NCBI GenBank assembly: GCA_963971405.1
Contig: OZ020487.1
Span: 39,653,039 to 39,717,038, forward strand
Direction: 5' to 3'
Length of the DNA stretch: 64,000 bases
Source: Psococerastis gibbosa
Lineage: Eukaryota > Arthropoda > Insecta > Psocodea > Psocidae
Positions 1 to 12,900 of the stretch are shown piece by piece. The position numbers were made by a program, and so were the translations under genes. A model generated the notes under the pieces. The model saw nothing but the letters and a program-made list of their open reading frames with translations, had not been told where the DNA came from and ran no database searches. Within the stretch, counting starts at the first letter, position 1; the number at the start of each line of letters is the position of its first letter.

Positions 1-210
1 TCAAGCAAGGGGTTTGGCTTTGGGGGTGTGAACGTCAGGGGGTGCGCGCGATTGTCAACAAAAATAGGCCTTTTTCAGCCGCGTTATTGTCTATATAAAA
101 AATGCAGACTACTTAAGGGCTTTTCCGCATTTCATTCTCTTTCCAGCCGTATGTTATTTAAGTTAATTAGTTATAAAAAAATATATTTATAATTTGTTCA
201 TGTATTTCAG

Positions 211-3200
211 ATTGATTTAGACACAATTGATGTATCTAATTTGAATCGCCAGTTTCTATTTCACAAACAACATGTTGGTAAGAGCAAGGCAGCCGTGGCA
301 TCAGAAAGTGCCCTACAGTTTAACCCAAATGTTAAAATCAAGCATTACCATGACAGCGTGATAAGCAGCGACTATAACGTCAGCTTCTTCGAGCGGTTTG
401 ACGTTGTATTGAATGCTCTCGATAACATAGCTGCGCGGGCTCATGTCAACAGAATGTGTCTAGCTGCAGGTGTTCCCTTGGTTGAAAGTGGAACTGCAGG
501 ATATGAAGGACAAGTAGAGTTGATCAAGAAAGGATTGACCCGATGCTATGAATGTGAAGTGAAGAGGGCGCCAAAGAACTTTGCAAGTTGTACCATAAGG
601 AACACACCATCGGAGCCCATACATTGTATTGTTTGGGCTAAGCATCTTTTTAAGTAAGTCTTGTTATGTTTTTCTTCTCCATGCTTTCTTTTTGATATGT
701 GTTCTAAAATGGACTGGTTTCACTTTATAATACATTTTGCAGTCAGCTGTTTGGAGAATCTGCCAATAACGAAGACGAAGACGTCTCGCCTGACGCAGAA
801 GACCCTGAACTCGGTGACCAGACTACCACCAATGGCGGTGTGAAGCGGAAAAATACTCGCGAGTGGGCGAAAGAATCTAACTACGACCCAGTGCTGCTCT
901 TTCATAAACTTTTCCGTGATGACATCAAGCACTTACTTGCAATGAAAAAACTTTGGGTGGAAAGGAGACGCCCGAGACCGCTGGATATCGATGCTGTCCC
1001 CGATGCAGGTTCGTTTCGCACCTTGAAACTATTGGAACGGTAACATTGTCCGATCCTTTCTTGCAAGTGATGCCTCACCCAAATTATTTTGATTTCAATT
1101 TCTGCACATGGTGTTTACCATAAAAATTTGGTGTTCTTATAAAAGTCTTGATTAGTAGTATTAGGCATCTTATAACTGCACTATTTTGTCGTTTTCATTT
1201 TATTGGATGATGGTGATATGGGCTACTTGCATCTCTGCCCGGATGTCCTCGTTTCTCTTCCTGTCTGTTAGTTTGGTTGTCTTAAAGATAGCATCTGTTT
1301 TTTTTAAATTTCAGTTGCAGGGAGCAGTAAAGATGTAGAAGGTCCTAATCTGAAGGAGATGAAGGTATGGAGTGTGGCGCACTGTGTGGAGGTGTTCAAA
1401 AAATCTGTCACTGAATTGAAGGATGAGTTGAAGCGACAGGGAGATGGCGCCCATCTGATTTGGGACAAGGACCACAAAACGGGCATGGATTTCGTCGCTG
1501 CTTGCGCAAATATACGCTCACATATCTTTGGAATCGAGATGAAACCTCGGTTCACAATTAAATGTAAGTTATTTTGCCGTTTTTCCTACGCTCTAGTGTT
1601 AAATGCATGACTTATTATAATTGAAACCTCAGTCCTCAGTCAGTTGGAACATATGGCATACAGTACCATCAATTATCTTACCTGTACCTGTATCTTTGAC
1701 CTATTTTTACTTATTTTTTTTCTTACTGTATAGACTACATATAACTTGTCAGAAATAATGAGTAACTTAATTCTTATTGTAATCTCACATAGCCTAAATC
1801 ATACTATTAATGTAAAATATTGTTTGATTTCTCTTTACGCGAAGGGATCATCTCCCTGGAGAAAAATGGTGTATAGGAAAACAGTTATTCTTATCGAAAA
1901 CCACCAAAAGGCGAAGTTACGAAACCCGTCTCCGCCGTATCACAACAGCAGCCCTCATGGCGATAAAAATACCGGGGTTAATATAATACCATATCACGAT
2001 GGTATTAATTCAATTGTTTAAAATAAATGAACAGTTAATTTCAGAATTTATTAAATTGTGATGTTAGGAATACTGAAGAACTAAACTGACAGCAAATATA
2101 AATAGCAAATAATATTTATTCTATCCCCCCAATTACACACTCGAATAATGGACCAATATTCGATTCAATGTACAAGGTACATGTATTTTTTTTCCTAATT
2201 AAATCAGAACTTTATGAACATAATGTCAACAACATTAACAATGTTAAAATGCAAGGTGGCCCAACTTCAATATTGCAGGGTTGTACTAGTGTCGTCAGAC
2301 TTACTTATACTGTATATTTTCTTTCTTTCTAGTTTATTTTACTGTTTTAATTTTCTGAATTTATGTATTTTAGTATTCAAACAAAGATGATATATTTTAT
2401 ATACCGTATTGGGGATGGGATGCAATGCTTTTAATAGGAATTACTTGAAAAATTAATTTTGGTAAATGAAATTATTTATTTAATTTAAGCAATGATAAAA
2501 ATATATCTTATATTATTGGGGTTTTTATAGTGTTAGCCACAATAACTAAGAGTGCTCAAATTCATTTTTCTTCTTGACTTCCAGCTGCTATAGCAGCTTC
2601 CACTCCTGTTGCAACCGAAATTTTTTTTCAATATGACAATTAGATCATTCATTTTGCTTACAGCTATGGCCGGCAATATTATTCCTGCTATTGCCAGTAC
2701 AAATGCCATTGTCGCAGGAGTGGTTGTACTGCGCCTGCTAGAAGTGATTCGTGAGAAGTTTGAGAACTGCTCAACTGTTTACCTGAGAATGAAACCCAAT
2801 CAAGTGGGCCAGGTGGTGGTACCTGAAAAAAAGGTCACTCCCCCTAGCGCGACATGTCCGACTTGTGGCCCCGACCCGCAAGTCACACTTGCCTGTAATA
2901 CAAACAAGATGACTATTGGAGAGTTACAGGACTCTGTTCTGAAGAAGACACTTAATATGGTTGCACCTGATGTTGTAATACCGGCGAATCAGGCGATTAT
3001 TATCAGTAGTGAGGAGGGCGAGACCGAAGCCAACAACCCAAAGACGCTTGCCGTAAGTTTAACGTTCTGCTATTTTATTATATTAAAATTGGTTTTATAG
3101 TTACGTCTATTAATAAAAACCAAGGTACGCTTTCCTTCGAATCAAGGGGGGGGGGGGCTTACTTACTTAACGTGTCCGGGTTTAGGACACGTTATCCAAA

Positions 3201-5865
3201 ACGTTGCGGTCTGGATGGCCTAGTCATTGGCGTCTAAAAGATCTGTCCGGGACAGAGCTTCCCCTTAGGCGGGGTTTCCACCGACCTCTCATTGCAGAGT
3301 GCAAATGACATTGACGGTAATTTGAATTTTTCTTCTCATAGAAATCTATTAAAATGTTTGTACTTAACATATCCCATGACGCCATTTTTTAATTGTAGTT
3401 TGTTTGTTTGTGATTTTACTGTATGATCATTGATCAATTTTAACTATGGCATAGAGTAAAACAAAAATTTCCGTCAATGTCATTTGCATTCTGCAATGCG
3501 ATGTCGGTGGAAACCCCGCCTTTATTAATGATATCTGCTACCACGTCAACGTATGTGTGTTTTGCAATGAGAGGTCGGTAGAAACCCCGCCTAATCTCGG
3601 GCAAATCAGAAGTCGGGTCTTCCGCCAGTCCCCACTTAAACAGGTTCACGCGGCATCTTGTAACCCCCGTTCTTAGCCTATTGAGGCTCCGCCGTGTAGG
3701 GTATGGTAGTTGAGCTCCTGTGGGGGGCTTTTGATAACTGGTTCAATCCATTTCGCAGGTTATACCAACGTGAGAAAGATTCTAAAGTAGTGCTCTCTGC
3801 TATGGTTACTGCGTTGTGGGTTTGTCATGCCAACTTATAAGAAAGTTCTAAAAAGGCCCAGTATTCTATTATTACTCTAATGATGCTTCGATTATGTAGC
3901 CTTCCTTTAATTTCAGCTGTTAGGTTAGAGTAATTTTCATTGTAGCCCAAGAGCCCGCGACGGTCAGACCTTCGTTATTGCTTTTCTATTTATACATATT
4001 ATAAGGGAACGTTTATGATGGTTGAAATTTTCGATTGCCGGATTTCAGTGGATTTACACGTTTTGATGTCCCAGGAACCCAAAAAGTGTACTATTTTCGA
4101 TACAGTCTGTGTTTTTTTTTTCAGGAAATGAAACTTGTTGATGGCTCCGTTATCAAGGTGGATGACTTCCTACAAAATTTTGAGTTGAAAATAATAATCA
4201 AACATTATGAAGCTGAAAGGGACCAGCCTGAGTTTGTAGTTGATTCAGACGGCAAAATGTTTGGTCCTAAGCCGGAAGAGGAAAATAAAGGTGTGTTTTC
4301 AGAAATTTTTGATGCACTTATTGGGTACAGATAGCCTAGTTATTATTTATAGTTTGTGATTAAGTTGAGTAGGTCATGTCATTGGAGGGCCTTCCCCCTA
4401 AATAGTGCTGAAGATACTTCTAAAGGGCTTTCTTCAATTTCCCAGACAACCGAAGTGTTATCAGTAAGGATATTCATAATGTATGTACCTGTAATTATAA
4501 TGTAATGCAATTAAACCTAAGCAAAACCAAAATTATGGTGATCACCAAGGCGGGGGCTCAAGCAAACGTAACTATCGACGGTGCTGCAATAAATAGCGTA
4601 AAATGCTTTCCATACCTAGGCAGCAAAATAACACTAGAAGGAAAGTCATCCCAGGAAATATCCAGTCGAATAAACTTAGCCAGACTTGCTTTTAACATAA
4701 AGTCAAAGATATTCGTATCTAACAACATCGACTTGGAAATAAGGAAAAGACTTCTCAAAACTCTAGTGTGGAGTGTGCTCTTGTACGGAAGTGAAACATG
4801 GTGCATTTACGAACATGACAAAAAAAAACTGGAACCCTTTGAGTTGTGGTGCTACAGAAGAATCATGAATCCCATGGAGAGACCACATAACCAACGAAGA
4901 AGTGCTCCATAGAATAAACGAAAAAAGAGCTATTATGGCCACTATTTCAACAAGAAGAGGGATGGGGCATATTCTGAGACGCGAAGGGCTCCTCAAAAAC
5001 ATAATTGAGGGTATGGTTGATGGCACCAACTCAAGAGGACGACAGAGGAAGGAGTAACTAGAAGATGTCATGAAGAATCTAAGGTGCGACACCTACAAAG
5101 AACTGAAAAGGACCGCACAAAACAGACAAGAGTGGAGGAGAAAAATACAACATTCGCTGCATACCAATCCTTAAAATAACTAAATAAATAAATCTTGACT
5201 TTTTGTTGTTCTATTACTAAGCCAACCTAGCGGAGTTAGTGCTATAAAGCCCTCTCTTACACTCAACTAGGATGACTCGGGACCGTCTGCTTTGCGTGCC
5301 TTCCGAAGCATGGCCCGAAAATGTAGCCAGTGTGTTATCCAAGTTACCACACATCGTGAACATCGTGAGTGGACCTCTGGGGGTTTCAGGTTCACCATGA
5401 TAAACAAATATGGCTGGCAACTGACGTTACATTCTATGAAACTAGATCACAGCGCCGATTTAACCTACCCTAAAGTGCGTTTAGCTAATACTATGGTTAG
5501 CTTTGTTCGCCGTTTCCACGAGTGTTAATTTAACTCGACTACACACTTAACTAGCGATAACTATTTAACGCCTACATTGTGAATACCCTTACTAGTTAAT
5601 GGATATTATCGACAATGTCCTACCTATCAGAAGATAAAATGGATGTAAACTGCTGTGTCGTTGGTAGTTTGTAGTTTTGTGTTTTCAACTAATTTTTATT
5701 TCTGTCCCAGATGTAATTGAAGATGATGCCGAACCTACGGTCGTGGACGAAAAGCAAATTTCTGGCTCGAAGAGGAAACGTGTCGAGACAGCTAGTTCTG
5801 CTGTCAGTCCGCCAAAGAAACGACTTCGCGATCTGGAGATTGAGCCTGATGTTATTGTACTGTGA
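211..5865 (+). CDS. UBA2: UBA2, SUMO-activating enzyme subunit 2 (5' partial)
   Basis: Catalytic subunit of the SUMO E1 (SAE1-UBA2), which adenylates SUMO, carries it as a thioester and passes it to UBC9, mainly in the nucleus. Exons I infer: 211-653, 743-1008, 1315-1563, 2664-3052, 4125-4290, 5711-5865. All have AG/GT borders and agreeing phases, giving 555 residues. The reading begins inside the Rossmann nucleotide-binding fold ([17 protein letters not shown]), so roughly 50 N-terminal residues lie left of the window. Visible are the zinc cysteine pairs CYEC (about 543-554) and CPTC (2855-2866), the active-site Cys in CTIRNTP (codon 589-591), the [11 protein letters not shown] segment in exon 4, the ubiquitin-fold domain in exons 4-5, and a basic tail (KRKR, PPKKRLR) that resembles a nuclear localisation signal. 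The stop is TGA 5863-5865. Introns carry MITE, repeat A, LINE and SINE insertions, none breaking the frame. Family identity is secure. Confidence 0.95.
1564..2663 (+). other. UBA2 intron 3, AT-rich, no feature seen
   Basis: This intron lies between the donor AAT|GTAAGT and the acceptor TTACAG|CTATGG. It is AT-rich, and I see no conserved reading frame or recognisable mobile element in it. Confidence 0.5.
3268..3591. mobile_element. Harbinger-like foldback MITE (copy 1)
   Basis: The terminal motif GGCGGGGTTTCCACCGACC at 3268 is answered by its inverse at about 3502-3520 and again at 3573-3591, so the right arm is partly duplicated. Flanks are TTA on the left and TAA on the right. The core shares the segment with TGATCATTGATCAATTTTAA found inverted in copies at 32.5, 40.4 and 53.5 kb. 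No ORF is present. It lies in UBA2 intron 4. Confidence 0.75.
3975..4105 (+). repeat. Repeat A fragment next to UBA2 exon 5
   Basis: About 130 bp match the start of the dispersed repeat A (compare 8865-8990): a TATAAGG motif, then a GGTTGAAATTTTCGATT-like block and CCCAGGAACCCAAAAA. It ends about 20 bp before the acceptor of UBA2 exon 5. Confidence 0.65.
4505..5176 (+). pseudogene. LINE reverse transcriptase 3' fragment (RTE/BovB-like)
   Basis: An open stretch of 135 codons (4505-4912) has the typical post-catalytic RT region of RTE-like LINEs: [27 protein letters not shown] and [10 protein letters not shown]. After a frameshift near 4885 the next frame continues with [21 protein letters not shown] and an EWRRK-type end, then a TAAATAAATAAAT tail near 5175. 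The catalytic YxDD part is absent, an in-frame stop occurs near 5056, and it lies in UBA2 intron 5. It is a dead 5'-truncated copy. The clade assignment is tentative. Confidence 0.8.
5190..5315 (-). mobile_element. tRNA-derived SINE, 5'-truncated copy
   Basis: On the minus strand this carries the SINE body seen at 51.6 kb: CTTCGGAAGGCA-like block, AGTTGAGTGTAAGAGAGGGC, TTTATAGC, CTAGGTTGGCTTAGTAATAG and an AACAAAAAGTC-(TTTA)n tail. The tRNA-like head is missing. Its tail directly abuts the A-rich end of the LINE fragment in UBA2 intron 5. Confidence 0.75.
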
Positions 5866-6062
5866 ACGAATCCCGAAGAGTGGGTTCTTATTTAAAATCG
5901 TTCAGTTTTAATCAGAGTTACTTTCAGTTTATTGCTTATTTACTAGAGAACTAAGAATGATGTTCGGGACGTTTAAATTAGACTATAAGTGAATTAAGTG
6001 CTTTCATACAGCACGACACGAGGTGGGAGGAACACCGTGAGCCTGTGTGAATTACCAGTAGC

Positions 6063-6068
6063 AATAAA
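6063..6068 (+). promoter_or_regulatory. UBA2 polyadenylation signal
   Basis: AATAAA lies 198 bp after the UBA2 stop codon, in the expected place for a short 3' UTR. Confidence 0.6.
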
Positions 6069-6099
6069 AATCGGCTTGTGTAAAAGATTGAGTAGTTGC

Positions 6100-7310
6100 G
6101 AATTTTTGGTATATGATAGGTACCCATATGACTAGTAAATTCGAAAGCCTATTACTTTTGATAACGTAGCAGTGGCATTGATTGAGGCGAAAAACAACCA
6201 TATTATGACAAGTGAGTGATAAGAGGAGGTGTATGCAATCTGTATTAGCCCTAATTTTATTACCTAATAGAAATTCCTCAGAATTTTGGTTTATTTATTG
6301 ACTTTACAAGAAAAAAATCCATTTCAGCTCTGGCCAATCAGGTGTAGGGAGATTTCATAAAAGCGCCACTGCTTTGGGGGGCGGAGGTTTCTCTTTCCCT
6401 TGTAAATGATATCATATTGCACTAGTAATGTACACTATAACATATTTCGCACATTCGCTGACCCAGCTTTTGCCATTTTAAAACGCTATTTAGGTGTCTA
6501 TGAACTTTTGTGCGTATCACATTATTTTTACGTTGACTGGTAGCCATCATGAAATCGTTCATTCGTCTTATGTTATGATCGTTGATCATGGATAAAAATA
6601 CGGTCTTTCAGTCACATTTTATTCCATCCTTCTGCCGACCGGACGCCACATCGTATAGCGGCGTCAAATTGGACAAAAAAAGTCAACATGCATATTGTAA
6701 GTAACATAACAATTACAACATAAAACTAATTCAACATTTAAAAATAAATGTACCAAAGTATGCTGTATAATTATTTGGATTTCATTGCGGAATGGGGGTT
6801 TATGTAGGCAGCTCCCTGCTGGTTTACAAACATTTGATTTGGACAATTCCTCTATCGCTTCCTATGAATAAAAAAAACAACTATCTTGCTATAAACCGCA
6901 ATGTATCAAGAGGCAGGGCGCCCCTCCATTAAGCGAATTTGGCGGCCACTTAAAGCTCGGCCTTTTTGTAGAAACTCACTATCCTGCGCCTATTCAAAAA
7001 ATTTTGCGACCCCGGCTGTTTTGTTAATAAATCTACAAAATCTTAAATTTTTTTTAGCCAAATGCGTAAAACCTCACTATTTCAGACCTATTTAATAAGA
7101 AAACATTCTCTGGGGAGCCCCCCAAACCCTCCTTGTTTGGAGTAATAATCTTCGACTAATATTTAACCGTTTAGGCCGTTGAAATGTTACATGAGCTTTG
7201 CATTTTTTAGAGGCAGCAATTTTATTTTTGAGACATTGTGAGGGGGGGGGGGGGGGGTCAATAGGAGCTTAACCTCAAGTTTGTGGGGTCGCCACCAATG
7301 TCCCCCGGCC
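6100..7310. other. Intergenic stretch, no gene seen
   Basis: I see no conserved exon here. At about 6990-7090 there is a repeated segment with TGCGTAAAACCTCACTATT, which recurs at 8280-8303 and, diverged and inverted, near 33.3 and 33.6 kb. A 16-base G tract lies at 7242-7257. Confidence 0.4.
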
Positions 7311-7344
7311 GCCATATTGAAAAAAGGGGTAAAACATTTTTTCA

Positions 7345-8262
7345 GATATCTCGGAAACTATGCGTCTTACAAACCATTTGTTAAGACATAATTTGTAGCA
7401 AATTGTTTTGCCTACAAATATGTTTATATAACTTTTCGCCCTAAATTAAAAATTAAAAAATTAAAGAAGTTATAAGCAAAAAAGTAAGAAAAGTTTTATC
7501 ACAATTTTCTTTTTTATACATCTTGTAGATGATCTTTTGAAGAAAATTTTTCCCTATAACTTTTTTTATTTCATTAATTTAAAACGCTGTTACAGCGCTC
7601 CAAAGTTGACCGGGCTCGTCAATGCTCATGAGAATCCGGTCGAAACGAAATGTTTAACTTATTTTTTATTTTTATTTATTGTAAATATATTCTTACAAAT
7701 TTTTTGTTAAATTCGTACAACTTTACTTATTCATTCCTATAAGCAAGATGTCCGTGGAGTAGGCCTACTGGGGATACCACGTAACAAAACGCGCCTACAG
7801 ACTCTACCTCATAGGCAGCGGGGAAAAGAGTTAGGAATGAATAAGTAAAGTTGTTCGAATTTAACAAAAATTTTGTAAGAATATATTTACAATAAATAAT
7901 TAAAATAAAATATAAGTTAAACATTTCGTTTCGACCGGATCGTCATGAGCATTGACGAGCCCGGTCAACTTTGGAACGTTGTAGCAGCATTTTAAACGAA
8001 TGAAATAAAAAAAAGTTATAGGGAGAAATTTTCCTCAAAAGATCATCTACAAGATTGGTCTGAGGTAATTTTTTGTAAAATGTATAAAAAAAGTTATAGA
8101 GCAAAAAAGAAAATTGTTATAAAACTTTTCTTACTTTTTTTCTTATAACTTCTTTAATTTTTAATGTAGGGCGAAAAGTTATATAAACATATTTGTAGGC
8201 AAAACAATTTGCTACAAATTATGTCTTAACAAATTGTTTGGAAGACGTTTGGAAGATATAAC
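7345..8262. repeat. Foldback (long inverted repeat) element
   Basis: Two arms of roughly 380-420 bp are inverse copies. The left runs from about 7375 to 7735 and the right from about 7830 to 8250. Matching pairs include the block around TACAAATATGTTTATATAAC, the block TAGATGATCTTTTGA and CATTTCGTTTCGACCGGAT with GAGCATTGACGAGCCCGGT. A ~100 bp spacer separates them. There are no coding signs. It is a large palindrome-type element between UBA2 and the TEX47-like gene. Confidence 0.75.
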
Positions 8263-8854
8263 CGTTACTGCTATCAAAGTGCGTAAAACCTCACTATTCC
8301 AGGCCAATTTTTCCACACAAAAAATAAAAATCCCCGGGGGAGATCTCCGTGCCAAACCCTCGGGCGCCTGCGCAAGCGACACTAATGACATGCCCCTAAT
8401 TTAAAAGCTGCGTAAGGTCATGAGAACTCGAAGACATCGTTACGCCACTGACCAAGTGTGACAGGGGGTGTAGCTGACCTCGTAATTTTATGATCGCCTT
8501 GTAAAACTCCTGTACGTATTCATAGAATAATTTTCTGACCAGTTATTAAGGCATCAAGGAGTGATGATAGGTGCACAGAATACTATAATATATAGGTGTG
8601 TGCAAAAAAGGCAAGCAGCTGGACCTCTTAATTTTATGATTACCTACTTAATGTAATTCCCCTGAATTTTGCTCTTTATTGGGCATTATCCACGGGTATA
8701 TATTATTAACTTTACCGCGCAGATACTAGGGGATCAGGAGTGATATAGGATTTTATGATTCGTAATATAATTTCCCTAAATTCTGCTCTTCTTTAGCATG
8801 GAAGGTTCCTAATAAATAAATGGACCTATAAATACCTAATGAAATTCCCTAGTT

Positions 8855-9676
8855 GCTTTCCAATTTATACGTAGTATAAGGAAAGCTTTGTGACGGTCGA
8901 AATTTTCAATTCCGAGATTTCAACGGATTTACACGTTTTGAGGTCCCAGGAACCCAAAAAAGTGGTTTTTACGAAATGTCTGTCTGTCTGTCTGTGCGTC
9001 GATTTCCGGGCAAACTACTCGGTCGATTTTGATGAAATTTGGCATGTAGGTTCACAAAAATCATACCTCGGGGCCATTTTTTTTATTTCGGGCTAACTCA
9101 ATTTGGGGGGTTTTTATTTTCAAAAAAACGTCTAAAAAAATTATTTCTCAAAAACGGCTCCAATGATTTCTTTTAAATTCACATATATTGTAGTTGTTAA
9201 TGTTGATAAAATGCGGGGGGTCGCTTGCCCCTTGATAGTTTGCTTCTGGGGGTAAAAAAATAAAAATGACAAAATTTTAATGAAAAATGACTAAAAAATA
9301 ATTTTTCTGCGAAACCTTTCTATCGATGATTTCTAACTTCAAGCATGTTTTAGGTGTTAAATTGAGTAATGAAACCGGATAGTTTGGTTTCCAAAAAACT
9401 ATTGGGTTTTGTGCAAAAAAAAATTTTTTTTTTGAAAAAATGAAAGCAAATTCACGCTCAAATGCATTGCGTGACCTGCCATTATTGCTGTGTGGTAATG
9501 TGTAGGCCTGACCTATCTAGAATTTAAGTCACCTTCAGGTGGTGGACGACCCCCCCCCCCCTCCGTGATATCCGAAATGTAACCATAGGAAAATTATTTA
9601 CCATGAAATTAATCATTTTCTCTCTCTACTAATCGATAAATTGGAAAGCATGTTCGAGTAAACTCGGACCGGTTCT
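8855..9676 (+). repeat. Repeat A copy 1 (~0.8 kb dispersed repeat)
   Basis: Begins GCTTTCCAATTTATACGTAG and ends ATAAATTGGAAAGC followed by an outer block to CGGACCGGTTCT. GCTTTCCAATTTAT is thus present as short inverted termini. Inside are a GTCT microsatellite, the block TCGATTTTGATGAAATTTGG, a C tract and several A/T tracts. Further copies lie at 19.9-20.75 kb (-), 21.8-23.1 kb (+), 35.1-35.8 kb (-) and a fragment at 3.98 kb. It has no long ORF, and the family is unknown to me. Confidence 0.75.
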
Positions 9677-9981
9677 CTAAATAATTTTAATCATTATTTG
9701 GCATTAAAAGACGAAAAATAAGCATTATCGGCTACCGTATAGTGGACTAGGATATACGATGCATAGGTGTATACAACGAAAGTAGACTTCTTAATTTTAT
9801 GCTTCCTAACGAAATCAACTTAAATTTTAAACCACTTATACTTAGCTTATGGATAGGTTCACCCTCTAATCAAGAAGCAACCTCATTTCTCACCATGGTA
9901 ACCAGGAGTAAAGAAAATTGGTTACTCTATCGCCTATGCTTGTTTGATCAGTAAAATATGTAAAAGGCCTGCCAACGAACA

Positions 9982-12900
9982 ATGTCTGATTCAAAGCATA
10001 TAAGTCTTTTGGATGTTGTACAAAAATCCTTAAGTTACGCAAATAAGGTAGGTAGGGTACCGTAATTTAATTTTTCATTTCCTTAGGTACTGTATTTCAT
10101 GGCTCCATTAACACTGGATGATTGACTTGGCCCCTTCTCAAAAAGCAATCAGCTATTGTTCAGTAGGCTACACAAGAATGACGGTGACTTAGCCCCGGTA
10201 CATATTAGGTACGGACGTTTCCGGACGTAAAATTTAGGCTATTATTAATTTTGCTACGATATATATAACTTACACATGAATTGGGCTAGATTTGATTGAA
10301 TATCCTTATTTTCAGAAATCCTTCATCCATAGAGTGATTTATCTGATATCTTGTGGTAACCATGCTGCTGATACATGGGTTAAAGCTATTGAACAATCCG
10401 TTAAAATGGCCAATGATGAAAAGGGTTGTGGTGTTGGGAAGTGGGATCCATTAGCCTGTCTTGCTTTGGTGTCCCCTAAATATGTGATTGCAATATTTGA
10501 GGTATGTGCATATATATGAGGTATAAATAATGACTGAGAAAACCAAAAAGATAATATTTATATACTGCATGTTCTACCGGTCTTACTATATCCTACAAAA
10601 TTTATGATTGTAGCCAAAGGGGTAAGTATAAGTCTGTTAGTGACGTCAAATGGGGTAAAAGTGTTCAGTCTATAAGTTTTATGTTGAAGAATACATTAGA
10701 AACTTGGTGTGTTTTAGGAGGCAGATTACAGGCCCTGTTTACTACGTCTCTCGAATCAGTTAGATAATTATTTTAGACAGGGTCCTGAAAATGGTGCGGT
10801 AGGACTATTGAACCCCGGTGTACCAACACGGAGCTTGCCGCGGTATTTTCCCAATATGATAGCAATACATTTTTAATGCCTTTATGCACACCAGGTCTTA
10901 GGATCATTGAAATCCCCCTCCATAGGCTAAAAGTAATTAAATGTCTATCTAAAGACGTGATACTAACTTATATTTGTACAGGGTGCGGAAGACGTTTACA
11001 ACAAACATGCCGTCCTCCTGCGTGAACTTTTGCAAGACAGTCAATCAATCAGGAGTATAAAAATCTTGTCCTATATTCCGCATATAAACAAAGTAAGTAA
11101 GTGAGACTGCGATGAGAGGGGGCGGTATTGTCACTCAATCCTCCCCCGAGTGGCATATGGGGAGGGTGGTTTGAGTCTCTAAAGTTGTCACGAGGCGTGA
11201 TGACAGCCTCGTCAATATATCAGGACACACCATGACGAAGTGTCCCCTGCAGCGAATGTCAATTGTGGACTCTGCCTCGTCTTGCGATCAGGGGGCTGTC
11301 AACGCTGTATAAAATGGAATTTTGCCCTTCTTCCACTAAGAACCGTCTTCTGCTAAGTGGACGGAGATTATTTTTTCCGCACCGCGGCGCTTGCAGCGTT
11401 CCCGCTTAAATTCAAATTTTGGTCTGTAACATTTTAGTTGCCATATTCCAATTCTTCCAATTTCTTTTATATTCCATTATAATGACAGTTGACTGTATTT
11501 CAACGCTTATATTATGTAATGTGCCATTGGCAGTGTAAAGTCTAATAAGCTTACGTATGATAAGTATCGGTAATACAGTAGGCAGCGTTAGTCAATTGCA
11601 GTTCAAACGTTAAATTTCCACATTTCAATTTTATTCATATACTTTTATACTGTACTGAACATTCCCATTAATACGGTAGTTTATTTTTACTCTTTGGCGC
11701 TACAGTCTAGAGCCCGTAATGTCCTAAAAAACTTTTTCATAGCCCGTACGTAGCACATTGTTTATTACTCTAGATTATTATTAGTAGGTAACTCATTCGT
11801 CCTATGTCGAATGCCTCATACCAACGACCAAAATTGATTTTTTTTTCCATTAGCAATCCGTTAAACGTCTTCGATGTCAACTTATGCTATCTACTATACG
11901 AGGGATAATGGACACGATGAGAGAATGAGCCATGGACAAAATGTACATAGTCGTATGAATGACTTTACCAAGTCAAAACTGAAACCCATGAACGACCTTG
12001 GTCTACTAGGCAAGCCACAGCTACCCCGAATGACCCTAACCCCGATGCCTTGTAGCCATTGCATCCGTGGTCGTCCCACTACTACCTATTCCTTCTCCCT
12101 AGGATTTATCACCCTTTTGACTGGCATATTAATTGAATTGAAACAGCCCACAACCGAGCAATATCGGACTCTTCTTTTGCTAGCTTTCGGCATTTTTCTA
12201 CTAAAACTCAAATCTAAAATATAATAGTGCCCAGTTGAAAATGTAAACAAAACAATGTCAGTAATGGCTGGTAGGCTGGGGGCTGGATGGAGTGCGTCCT
12301 TCAGTCCTTGATTTTGGACTATCTTTTTGAAAATATGTTTCAAATTGAGATTTTAGTGATAGTTTCAGAATTTGTAAAAAAATCATTACAATTTTTAAAA
12401 TACATTTTATTCCCATGAATATTTAATTTGACATTTAAATATTTACAAAAGAATTTAACTTGAGCTCTGTTGTTCAAGGAAAGTGGACGGAGAAAAAATT
12501 TCCGCTGCGCGGCGTGGCGCTGCTATCGCGAACTGAATCCCTATCCCGGTGACGAGTCTAGTTATCTGTTGTCTATGCTTGCGATCAGTGTAGCCAACCA
12601 TACACTTAATAATAATCGTATTTAATGAGAAAAAAAAAAACAATGTTCGCAAATCGAAGCGAATATTAAGGCCAGAGACCCTCTCTTACAATTAACTGCT
12701 TAAAATAGTATAAATATAATGTAATATAAATATAAATATAAAAATAATATTCTCATTTACACTCATTCACACTTAGTGACTAGGTAAGTTTCGATGGCCG
12801 GAAAGGCCCTAATTGTCAAGTCCCAAATTGCGATAACTTAAGCATGCTGCTAACGTTATTATGGCACCTTACGAGTCGTAATTAATATCGACCATATTTT

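Noticed and set aside
6901-7095. Small plus-strand ORF near 7 kb
   Set aside because: Overlaps a dispersed repeat also found near 8.28 and 33.3-33.6 kb; no splice or family support.
11874-12224. 116-codon plus-strand ORF
   Set aside because: No domain, no splice fit with the TEX47-like exons, and low-complexity composition; probably chance.
12086-12343. THAP-type zinc-finger gene on the minus strand
   Set aside because: Only a C-x4-C beginning is seen; the distal Cys and His of the domain are missing.
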